DNA of 7,199 nucleotides from Tepidanaerobacter acetatoxydans_A (GTDB lineage Bacteria; Bacillota; Thermosediminibacteria; Thermosediminibacterales; Tepidanaerobacteraceae). The stretch is taken from assembly GCA_022840405.1 (NCBI GenBank), contig JALHJR010000060.1, forward strand, positions 1 through 7,199, read 5' to 3'. Within the stretch, counting starts at the first letter, position 1. Every line of letters starts with the position of its first letter. The notes below the pieces were generated by a model, which saw only the letters and a program-made list of their open reading frames with translations, was not told the origin of the DNA and did not search any database. Shown here one piece after another: positions 1 to 5,301 of this stretch. Position numbers and translations under genes: made by a program.

Positions 1-78
1 TAACCTAACAATACCTTATTTGTGAATGTGTTGCCACTATAATTTTACTATCGATAACGCAAAAAAGTCTTTTAAGCC

Positions 79-98
79 ATCGCGTTAGCGATTTTGTT
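79..98 (+). terminator. Possible weak stem-loop terminator
   Basis: A perfect 5-bp stem ATCGC/GCGAT (79-83 and 88-92) closes a GTTA loop and runs into TTTGTT. It could end a transcript entering from the left of the window. The stem is short and the T run is broken by a G. A competing pairing, TAACGC (55-60) with GCGTTA (82-87), is also possible. Bases 1-186 otherwise contain stops in all three forward frames and no protein I recognise. Confidence 0.2.
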
Positions 99-186
99 CA
101 ATTAACAATTATAAAATTTAGTGCATAATAATTCATCAGAATTGAGCATATTTTAGATGAAACGTAGAATTACTTAATGCTCGCTG

Positions 187-414
187 TTGCATAAAAATAC
201 ATTCCAAGAATACATATCAAGAGCTTTAGAAGATGGAGGAACAATAACATCGGTATTGGTGCCTTGGAATACTTGCGGAGCTTTCATGAAGAGTATCTTG
301 GGAATTTCGGCAGTAGCCTATGGCCCGTGGGCATTTTTAAATTATATTAATCCCATTGTTTCAATTATTTATGGATTTACCGGATTTACAATAGAAAAAA
401 TTGATAAAGCATAG
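187..414 (+). pseudogene. nhaC: C-terminal remnant of an NhaC-type Na+/H+ antiporter
   Basis: The 75 codons encode the last part of an NhaC-family sodium/proton antiporter, an integral membrane protein that exchanges cytoplasmic Na+ for H+. The recognisable stretch runs from SRALEDGGTITS through the VPWNTCGAFM motif to the closing INPIVSIIYGFTGF segment, all typical of the end of this family. Full members are roughly 450-490 residues, so more than 80% is missing. A TAA stop in the same frame at 175-177 closes the frame, and none of the three forward frames of 1-186 reads as the preceding part of the protein. The only nearby start is a TTG at 187 without a convincing ribosome binding site. Homology seems to begin near residue 9, so the break lies close to base 190-210. 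I infer a gene cut by deletion, insertion or rearrangement. Family assignment is confident; the cause of truncation is not visible. Confidence 0.75.
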
Positions 415-442
415 CAAGTCAACAGTATAGCAGGCAAAATCC

Positions 443-471
443 TTGATATTTAGTGTATAAAAAGATATAAA
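443..471 (+). promoter_or_regulatory. Candidate sigma-A promoter upstream of the dedA leader
   Basis: TTGATA (443-448) and TATAAA (466-471) are separated by exactly 17 bp, a good match to a vegetative promoter. Transcription would start near 478, a few bases before the stem-loop at 492-522, so that hairpin would lie in the 5' leader of the dedA transcript. This is a sequence match only, in an AT-rich region where such matches occur by chance. Confidence 0.4.
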
Positions 472-490
472 AGTGAATCATAAGGTGAGA

Positions 491-532
491 GGCAGTCAAT
501 AATTACTAACAACATTGACTGCTATTTGTTTT
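491..532 (+). terminator. Stem-loop with T-rich tail between the nhaC remnant and dedA
   Basis: GCAGTCAAT (492-500) pairs perfectly with ATTGACTGC (514-522), a 9-bp stem with a 13-nt loop, followed by TATTTGTTTT (523-532). The simplest reading is the old rho-independent terminator of the antiporter gene. The candidate promoter at 443-471 fires into it, so it could also act as an attenuator in the dedA leader. Confidence 0.6.
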
Positions 533-554
533 GATGAGTAAAATAAAGTATAAT
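526..554 (+). promoter_or_regulatory. Candidate dedA-proximal promoter
   Basis: TTGTTT (526-531) lies 17 bp before a perfect TATAAT (549-554). A start site near 561 would fall inside the ribosome binding site region (GGTGAT at 561-566) and give an almost leaderless mRNA, which counts against it. It overlaps the T tail of the preceding terminator. Confidence 0.3.
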
Positions 555-572
555 TAGGTAGGTGATATACAT

Positions 573-1187
573 ATGCACATTTTGCAGTATGCAAATCAAA
601 TGATATATTCTTACGGCTACTTTGGGCTTTTTATTATTCTCCTACTTGAAGGTTTGGGACTTCCTCTGCCTATTCAATTTGTATTTATGGCGACTGCTTA
701 CCTAATCCATATCAATATCATGTCTACATTACCGGTAATTGCTACTGCCACCATGGGTAATTTGACTGGTAACATTTTAGCGTATTTTTTAGGTCATTAT
801 GGTGGAGAACCGATTTTTAAAAGCATAAATCGCTTTCTTAGGATAGATGATGAAGATATTAACAAGATTAAAAAGTGGTTTGATAAATATGGAAGCATCA
901 CAAATATGGTTAGCCGATGGATAGGAATCACAAGAACTCCTGCAATATGGGCGGCCGGCCTTTTTAGAATAAATTTTTTTTCATATACTTTATTTTCATT
1001 TATTGGCGATTTGCTGTGGACAATTTTTTGGGTGTTATTATTTGACAAGCTTCAATCAAACTTAAATTGGTTTTTGACTTTGCAGTTAGAATATAAAGTC
1101 TTAGGAATACTATTGATTTTTTCTGCTTTCTATATTTCTTGGTATTGGTTTTTAAGAGTATTTAGGAGTAAAAGAGAAAAAGTATGA
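573..1187 (+). CDS. DedA-family integral membrane protein
   Basis: This is a 204-residue DedA (SNARE-associated/VTT domain) protein. Members are multi-pass inner-membrane proteins linked to lipid flipping and maintenance of the proton motive force; the substrate here cannot be assigned. The ATG at 573 is preceded by AGGTGAT at a good distance. Visible family marks are the re-entrant loop E26-G-L-G-L-P-L-P (26-33), the G-N-x3-Y-x2-G segment (66-74), and the V-S-R-W-x4-R-T...AG region (113-129) with the two family arginines at R115 and R121. Hydrophobic segments lie near 14-36, 37-60, 62-76, 124-150 and 168-195, and the end is basic (RSKREKV). Two departures stand out: Q35 sits where many relatives have an acidic residue nine places after the first Glu, and G118 replaces the usual Pro between the two arginines. 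It appears monocistronic and unrelated to the cobalamin operon downstream. Confidence 0.88.
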   Translation: MHILQYANQMIYSYGYFGLFIILLLEGLGLPLPIQFVFMATAYLIHINIMSTLPVIATATMGNLTGNILAYFLGHYGGEPIFKSINRFLRIDDEDINKIKKWFDKYGSITNMVSRWIGITRTPAIWAAGLFRINFFSYTLFSFIGDLLWTIFWVLLFDKLQSNLNWFLTLQLEYKVLGILLIFSAFYISWYWFLRVFRSKREKV

Positions 1188-1238
1188 ACATTTAATAGGC
1201 TTGAGTTTACACAAAAATAAAATCGCATGAGTTTATGA

Positions 1239-1260
1239 ACTGTATTAACAGTAACTTTTT
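1239..1260 (+). terminator. Weak candidate terminator after dedA
   Basis: ACTGT (1239-1243) pairs with ACAGT (1248-1252) around an ATTA loop, then AAC and five T residues (1256-1260). The 5-bp AT-rich stem is weak, but it is the only terminator-like structure in the 200 nt between dedA and the next promoter. Confidence 0.3.
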
Positions 1261-1305
1261 ATTAACTATTTATATAATAGGACTAAAGCCATTGAAACTT
1301 AAGGA

Positions 1306-1327
1306 GTTCGCAAAAAAAATGCGGAAC
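1306..1327 (+). other. Hairpin with an all-A loop
   Basis: GTTCGCA (1306-1312) pairs with TGCGGAAC (1320-1327), seven pairs with one bulged G, closing a loop of seven A residues. It follows a ribosome-binding-like AAGGAG (1301-1306) and precedes the inverted repeat at 1334-1351. Function is unknown. The remaining sequence of 1188-1345 is AT-rich and shows no gene I can recognise. Confidence 0.35.
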
Positions 1328-1333
1328 ATCAAG

Positions 1334-1351
1334 TTCACAATACCTTGTGAA
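1334..1351. promoter_or_regulatory. Perfect inverted repeat overlapping the -35 box (possible operator)
   Basis: TTCACAA (1334-1340) and TTGTGAA (1345-1351) form a perfect 7-bp inverted repeat with a TACC spacer. The right arm contains the TTGTGA that fits as the -35 box of the riboswitch operon promoter. A dimeric repressor bound here would block RNA polymerase. No regulator gene is present in the window, so operator function is an inference from position and symmetry. Confidence 0.4.
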
Positions 1352-1373
1352 AACAAATTATTGAGTATATAAT
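1345..1373 (+). promoter_or_regulatory. Promoter of the btuF-btuC-cobU-pduX-cobD-cbiB operon
   Basis: TTGTGA (1345-1350) is followed after exactly 17 bp by a perfect TATAAT (1368-1373), predicting a start near 1380. That places the whole riboswitch aptamer (from about 1408) just inside the transcript. It is the best promoter match in the window and is correctly placed for the operon. Confidence 0.7.
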
Positions 1374-1407
1374 AATACTAATCAAGGGATAGAAATAAAT
1401 ATATGTT

Positions 1408-1552
1408 TCGACAGGTGCCGCGAGGTTAAAAGGGAATCAGGTGAAAGCCCTGAACGGTCCCGCCACTGTAATCGGGGATAAACTGCTATACCACTGAGAA
1501 ATCGGGAAGGTGCAGGGAATATGATCCGAGAGTCAGGAAACCTGCCTGTTGA
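1408..1552 (+). promoter_or_regulatory. Cobalamin (adenosylcobalamin) riboswitch aptamer
   Basis: The stretch carries the conserved blocks of the cobalamin riboswitch in order: GGTGCC (1414-1419), AAAAGGGAATCAGGTGAAA (1429-1446), a CCTGAACGGTCCCGCCACTG block (1450-1468), CGGGGA (1473-1478), CCACTG (1491-1496), GGGAAGGTGCAGGG (1504-1517), and the B12 box AGTCAGGAAACCTGCC (1531-1546). The outer helix is visible as TCGACAGG (1408-1415) paired with CCTGTTGA (1545-1552). The aptamer binds adenosylcobalamin or a related corrinoid in the nascent mRNA. It sits between a strong promoter and btuF, and the downstream genes are all corrinoid uptake and cobalamin assembly genes, as expected for feedback repression. 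No conserved block appears to be missing. Confidence 0.96.
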
Positions 1553-1604
1553 TGAAGTACAAGCCTTCGGAAGAAAGGGTGGGTGTACTGCTTGATGAAA
1601 TAAC

Positions 1605-1640
1605 AGCCCGGTCTTAAAAAAAGAAGGCCAGGCTATTTTA
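1605..1640 (+). terminator. Riboswitch-controlled intrinsic terminator
   Basis: AGCCCGGTCTT (1605-1615) pairs with AAGGCCAGGCT (1624-1634) in an 11-position stem with one C-A mismatch and one G-T pair, closing a short A-rich loop and followed by ATTTTAATT. It ends about 30 nt before the btuF start. With the aptamer upstream, this fits transcription termination in the ligand-bound state. A competing antiterminator is possible between AAGAAAGGGT (1571-1580) and GCCCGGTCTT (1606-1615), with a two-base internal mismatch. The T tract is interrupted, so termination may be partial. Confidence 0.65.
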
Positions 1641-1671
1641 ATTGTATAAAAAAAGGGAAAGGATAAAAAGG

Positions 1672-2628
1672 ATGAAAAATCAGTTTAAAATTATAACAAA
1701 AACTTTGATTATTATACTTATTACCTTATGTATAGTAGGCTGCAAAAATGAATCAAAAATATCGGAACCTAATCCCCAAAACCATAAAACAAATACAGCG
1801 TTTCCCATTACTTTGACAGACCAGATGGGAAGAGAGGTAACAATTGAAAAACTGCCTGAAAGAATAATATCGCTTGCACCAAGTAATACAGAAATATTAT
1901 TTACTTTGGGCCTTGAAGATAGAATTGTGGGTGTTACCGATTTTTGTGATTATCCGGAGGCAGCAAAAAGCAAAGAAAAGATTGGCGGTTTTTCAGAGCC
2001 TAATATCGAGAAAATAATATCACTACAACCCGATTTGATACTTGCTACCAGCATGCACCAAAAACCTGTAGAAGAATTGGAAAAATTGAATGTTCCATCG
2101 GTAGTTCTTGACCCAAAAGACTTTGAAGATGTATTTACCAGTATAGAAATCATCGGAAAGGCCACAGGGGTAGATGATAAAGCAGCGGCTGTAGTTGGCG
2201 ATTTGAAGGCGAGAGTGAAAGATGTAGATGATAAGGTTATAAAACTTACAGAAGATGAGCGGCCGAAGGTTTATTATGAGATATGGCCGTCGCCAATTAC
2301 TACCGCAGGGCCTGGAACATTTGTCAATGATATAATACAAAGAGCTGGCGGCGAAAATATAGCAAAAGATGCAAAAAAAGCTTACCCACAATACAGTCAA
2401 GAGATGATTGTAGCAAAAAATCCTGATATAATCATTTTTTCTCATCACGGTTCCAGTAATCAGTCTGCAGAAGATATACTCAATCGCCAAGGTTGGGAAA
2501 GTATTGAAGCGATAAAAAATAATAAAGTCTTTTATGTTGAAGAAAATTTAGTTCAAAGAGCTACTCCAAGGCTTGTAGATGGTTTGGAACAGCTTGCTGA
2601 AATGATGCATCCGGAGCTGTTTGAATAA
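1672..2628 (+). CDS. btuF: Cobalamin/corrinoid ABC transporter substrate-binding lipoprotein
   Basis: BtuF-type helical-backbone binding protein that captures corrinoids outside the cell and delivers them to the BtuC permease. I choose the ATG at 1672 (318 residues) because GGGAAAGGA at 1655-1663 is well spaced and it starts a clean lipoprotein signal: MKNQFK, a hydrophobic core, then lipobox IVGC with C24 as the lipidated cysteine. An in-frame TTG at 1642 would add ten charged residues and lies at the terminator end. The mature protein shows the N-lobe LTDQMGREVTIEKLPERII, then LAPSNTEILFTLGL, DLILAT, and the C-lobe PITTAGPGTFVNDIIQRAGGENIA. E113 (in NIEKI) and E244 (in SQEMI) match the positions of the glutamates that dock onto the permease in E. 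coli BtuF. The fold also serves haem and siderophores, but the riboswitch and cob genes point to corrinoids. It is first in the operon. Confidence 0.9.
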   Translation: MKNQFKIITKTLIIILITLCIVGCKNESKISEPNPQNHKTNTAFPITLTDQMGREVTIEKLPERIISLAPSNTEILFTLGLEDRIVGVTDFCDYPEAAKSKEKIGGFSEPNIEKIISLQPDLILATSMHQKPVEELEKLNVPSVVLDPKDFEDVFTSIEIIGKATGVDDKAAAVVGDLKARVKDVDDKVIKLTEDERPKVYYEIWPSPITTAGPGTFVNDIIQRAGGENIAKDAKKAYPQYSQEMIVAKNPDIIIFSHHGSSNQSAEDILNRQGWESIEAIKNNKVFYVEENLVQRATPRLVDGLEQLAEMMHPELFE

Positions 2629-2641
2629 TGATTAAAACAGC

Positions 2642-2662
2642 AAACAGCATTTAAGGCTGTTG
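2642..2662 (+). other. Intercistronic hairpin between btuF and btuC
   Basis: AACAGC (2643-2648) pairs with GCTGTT (2656-2661) in the only gap in the operon longer than 25 nt. No T run follows (GACACTATG), so it is not a classical terminator. It could protect the upstream btuF message from 3' decay and raise binding protein over permease. That role is inferred. Confidence 0.35.
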
Positions 2663-2710
2663 ACACTATGCAACTTTGCCAGCTCTATTTATTTCAGGGG
2701 AGAGAATGTT

Positions 2711-3769
2711 GTGAACAACCACTCTTTAAAAAACACTAAACCCTATACAGTATTTATTTTTGTAGCAGCAGTAACAGTATTAGGAGCTATCTTTGCTTTA
2801 GGGATAGGGACCGTAAACATTCCGCCAAGTAAAGTTTTTAAGATAATTGCTAGTCGATTGCCATTCTTGGCAGGTAATATATCTAAAAATTGGACTTTTA
2901 CTGATGAAACAATTATATTGCAACTTCGTCTTCCCAGAATCCTTTTGGCTTTTCTGGTAGGGGCCGAACTTTCTGCGGCTGGTGTAATATATCAAGGTGT
3001 TTTCCGAAATCCCATGGCAGATCCTTATATTATAGGAGCTTCATCAGGAGCTTCATTAGGGGCTTCACTGGGCATATTGTTCTTTTCGGGCATGAAAATC
3101 CTAGGGATAGGGTCAATACCATTTTTTGCTTTTGTTGGTGCGGCAGGGACAATATTCTTAGTTTACAGTCTTGCCAGTGTCGGTGGTCGCACTTATTCTT
3201 TTACGCTGTTACTTTCCGGCGTAGCCGTAAGCAGTTTTATTTCTGCTATAGTTTCTTTCTTTATGTATTTTAGTAATGAAAAACTTCACCAGATATATTT
3301 TTGGCTAATGGGAAGCTTTTCTTCCCAAGGATGGAGCGAAGTTTACCTGAATTTCCCCTATGGTATTATTGGATTTGCTTTGGCATATTGGAACTTAAGA
3401 GAATTAAACATACTGCAGTTAGGTGAAGAAACCGCCTTTTTTACCGGTGTAGATACGGAAAGGGTCAAAAAAACGGCCTTAGCCTCTGCTTCACTGCTTA
3501 CGGCATCAGCAGTGGCCGTTAGTGGTGTAATAGGATTTGTAGGCCTGATTATTCCACATATAACCCGGGTTGTCATTGGACCGGATTATAGGTACTTATT
3601 TCCTCTTTCGGCTCTTGTAGGCGGTATGTACTTAATGTTGGCAGATACCTTATCCAGGGTTATAATAGCACCGACGGAGTTGCCGGTGGGGATATTGACA
3701 GCGTTGTTTGGCGGACCATTTTTCATTTATTTGCTTTTTCAGAAGAAAAATAAGGATTATAGGATTTAA
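2711..3769 (+). CDS. btuC: Cobalamin/corrinoid ABC transporter permease
   Basis: FecCD/BtuC-family permease of 352 residues that forms the membrane channel for the corrinoid delivered by BtuF. I choose GTG 2711 because AGGGGAG (2696-2702) lies 8 nt before it. Upstream in-frame TTG 2660 falls in the intercistronic hairpin, and an ATG at 2706 is out of frame. Family motifs include LRLPRILLAFLVGAELSAAG (about 72-91), FRNPMADPYIIGASSGA (98-113), the cytoplasmic coupling region GLIIPHITR (278-286), and ELPVGILTALFGGPFF near the end. The hydrophobic pattern fits about ten membrane helices. Usual length is 320-350, so it is complete. A BtuD ATPase is required for transport, but the next gene 20 nt downstream is cobU, so the ATPase must be encoded elsewhere or shared. 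A haem or siderophore permease would look similar; context favours corrinoid. Confidence 0.9.
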   Translation: MNNHSLKNTKPYTVFIFVAAVTVLGAIFALGIGTVNIPPSKVFKIIASRLPFLAGNISKNWTFTDETIILQLRLPRILLAFLVGAELSAAGVIYQGVFRNPMADPYIIGASSGASLGASLGILFFSGMKILGIGSIPFFAFVGAAGTIFLVYSLASVGGRTYSFTLLLSGVAVSSFISAIVSFFMYFSNEKLHQIYFWLMGSFSSQGWSEVYLNFPYGIIGFALAYWNLRELNILQLGEETAFFTGVDTERVKKTALASASLLTASAVAVSGVIGFVGLIIPHITRVVIGPDYRYLFPLSALVGGMYLMLADTLSRVIIAPTELPVGILTALFGGPFFIYLLFQKKNKDYRI

Positions 3770-3789
3770 AAAAGATAAGGAGAAAAAAG

Positions 3790-4347
3790 ATGAAATCTAT
3801 TTTTATTACAGGAGGAGCCAGAAGTGGAAAAAGCAGATTTGCTGAAAAACAGGCTTTAAAGCGAGGTAATAAAATCATATATATAGCTACAGCTCAGGCT
3901 CTAGACGAAGAAATGGCTCATAGGATAAGTATTCATAAAAAACGAAGACCTGATAACTGGTTGACGGTTGAGGAACCTCGATACTTGTCCAAGGTGCTTG
4001 ATGAAATAGGAACTGACGAAAAATATAATGGTTATGATACAATTTTAATCGACTGCATGGCTCTTTTAGTTTCAAACTGGCTTCCTTTGGAAAGTGTAGA
4101 GGATACAAAGTCTTGGGATAGGCTTAGGGCTGACCTTTTAGACGAAATCAAAGCCATGATTGAAAAGATGAGGGCAATACATAAGAACATTATTATTGTA
4201 TCCAACGAAGTCGGTCTTGGTTTAGTGCCTGAATACCCATTAGGCCGATTATACAGGGATTTGCTTGGGGAAGTAAATCAAATAGTGGCGGCTGCAGTTG
4301 ATGAAGCAGTGTTTATGGTTTCCGGATTGCCGATAAAATTGAAATAG
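3790..4347 (+). CDS. cobU: Adenosylcobinamide kinase / adenosylcobinamide-phosphate guanylyltransferase
   Basis: CobU (also CobP) is a bifunctional cytoplasmic enzyme: it phosphorylates adenosylcobinamide and then transfers GMP from GTP to give adenosylcobinamide-GDP, the precursor for nucleotide loop closure by CobS. The 185-residue length is normal. It has the P-loop GGARSGKS (8-15), IYIATAQALDEEM (30-42), the RISIHKKRRPDNW block (45-57) with H49 as the likely guanylylated histidine, ILIDCMALLVSNWL around residue 100, and the C-terminal NEVGLGLVPEYPLGRLYRDLLGEVNQ with VSGLPIKLK. Start ATG 3790 has AAGGAGA (3777-3783) six bases upstream. It follows btuC by 20 nt and precedes the threonine kinase gene by about 23 nt. 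The kinase activity serves salvaged cobinamide; the transferase serves both salvage and the CbiB product. No unusual residues noticed. Confidence 0.95.
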   Translation: MKSIFITGGARSGKSRFAEKQALKRGNKIIYIATAQALDEEMAHRISIHKKRRPDNWLTVEEPRYLSKVLDEIGTDEKYNGYDTILIDCMALLVSNWLPLESVEDTKSWDRLRADLLDEIKAMIEKMRAIHKNIIIVSNEVGLGLVPEYPLGRLYRDLLGEVNQIVAAAVDEAVFMVSGLPIKLK

Positions 4348-4370
4348 GGATTTGTAAAGGGGTGAAACGT

Positions 4371-5276
4371 TTGTGGGGTAAAGCTATCTGTCCTGCCAGT
4401 TGTGGGGAAATTGTAGAGGGAACAATAGATGAACGTGATTTTTTAGTAACTTGCCCCATAGCACTTTATACTGAGGTATCGGTTCACTTGGATAGAAATA
4501 TGATTAAACATATTGATTGCAGCGAGTTTGAACATACCAAAGCAATTCAAGCAGTGGAAAAAACTCTGACATATTTTGGGATTAAAAAGTTAAAAGCCGA
4601 AATATTGATAAATACCGATATACCTTGTGGGGTAGGACTTTCATCAAGCACAGCGGATATTACGGCTGCCTGCATTGCAACGGCTCAAGCTTTGGGCAAG
4701 AGTATATCTGATGATGTTATAGCCAATATAGCACTTTCTATTGAGCCCAGTGATGGAATAATGTACCCGGGTATAATGATGTTTGACCATATACATGGGA
4801 CGGTTAGGAAAAGATTGGGTCATATGCCGGAAATGGATGTATATATAATTGATACTGGAGAACAGGTGGATACCCAGCAATTTAACAATATAAAAGATTT
4901 AAAACAAAAAAACAAGCAGAAAGAACCGATGGTCAAGCAGGCTCGGGAACTTATTTTTAAAGCTTTTGAAGAAGGCAATCTAAAGCTTTTGGGAGAGGCT
5001 ATGAAAATTAGTGCTTTTGCTCACCAGTCAATACTCTTTAAACCCCATTTATCTGATATTGTTCAGCTTGGAGATAGATATGGTGCAATTGGAGTTAATA
5101 TAGCACACAGCGGATCTATTGTAGGCATTTTTTTTAAAAAAGGTTATATTATATGCCGAGATTTTTGGAAAGAAATAGGCGATATAATGCTTAAATATAA
5201 TCAAAAATATCGAATCATACGAACTTGCACGGATAACAACGGACCTAGAATTAGTGAAAATTATTCCGGTGCTTAA
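4371..5276 (+). CDS. pduX: L-threonine kinase (GHMP family, PduX-like)
   Basis: A GHMP-superfamily kinase matching PduX, which uses ATP to make L-threonine O-3-phosphate for the aminopropanol arm of cobalamin. Visible are the N-terminal CPASCGEIVEGTIDERDFLVTCPI (from residue 7), the ATP-binding GHMP motif PCGVGLSSSTADITAA (from residue 85), and the C-terminal glycine motif AHSGSIVGIFF (from residue 245). I prefer TTG 4371 (301 residues) because AAAGGGG (4356-4362) is 8 nt before it. GTG 4362 (304 residues) is in frame, but the same AAAGGGG overlaps it, so its best ribosome site is a weak AGGGAT. Substrate assignment rests mainly on context: the next gene encodes CobD, which uses threonine phosphate, and the following one CbiB. 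Other GHMP kinases such as homoserine kinase are possible in principle, but the CPA(S/T)CGE opening is characteristic of the PduX group. Confidence 0.87.
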   Translation: MWGKAICPASCGEIVEGTIDERDFLVTCPIALYTEVSVHLDRNMIKHIDCSEFEHTKAIQAVEKTLTYFGIKKLKAEILINTDIPCGVGLSSSTADITAACIATAQALGKSISDDVIANIALSIEPSDGIMYPGIMMFDHIHGTVRKRLGHMPEMDVYIIDTGEQVDTQQFNNIKDLKQKNKQKEPMVKQARELIFKAFEEGNLKLLGEAMKISAFAHQSILFKPHLSDIVQLGDRYGAIGVNIAHSGSIVGIFFKKGYIICRDFWKEIGDIMLKYNQKYRIIRTCTDNNGPRISENYSGA

Positions 5277-5301
5277 CAACTTGGTTTTAGGAGAGAAGAA
5301 A

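Noticed and set aside
143..182. Inverted repeat GAGCAT/ATGCTC next to the nhaC break, considered as an element end
   Set aside because: It is only 6 bp with a loop of almost 30 nt, and no target duplication or transposase sequence accompanies it.
797..1048. An 83-codon minus-strand frame inside dedA
   Set aside because: It is an antisense shadow of a conserved membrane protein gene, with no family signature.
1303..1327. Minus-strand terminator suggested by the run of A residues at 1312-1319
   Set aside because: The run lies in the hairpin loop rather than after the stem, so it does not form a rho-independent terminator on either strand.
1642..1671. Upstream TTG start for btuF
   Set aside because: It would add MYKKRERIKR before the signal peptide, overlaps the terminator tail, and lacks a ribosome binding site. 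ATG 1672 has one.
2023..2490. A 155-codon open frame on the minus strand inside btuF
   Set aside because: It is antisense to a well-supported gene, its translation is rich in Tyr, Phe, Cys and Ile with no recognisable motif, and it has no evident ribosome binding site.
2660..2710. Upstream TTG start for btuC
   Set aside because: It lies inside the intercistronic hairpin without a ribosome binding site. GTG 2711 has AGGGGAG at ideal spacing and begins close to the first membrane helix.
2706..2714. Two-codon frame ATG TTG TGA overlapping the btuC start
   Set aside because: Minimal start-stop frames occur by chance. Although it shares the ribosome binding site, nothing else supports a role.
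5254..5301. Upstream GTG start for cobD overlapping the threonine kinase gene
   Set aside because: The added 16 residues are not CobD-like and there is no ribosome binding site. ATG 5302 has AGGAGAG six bases upstream.
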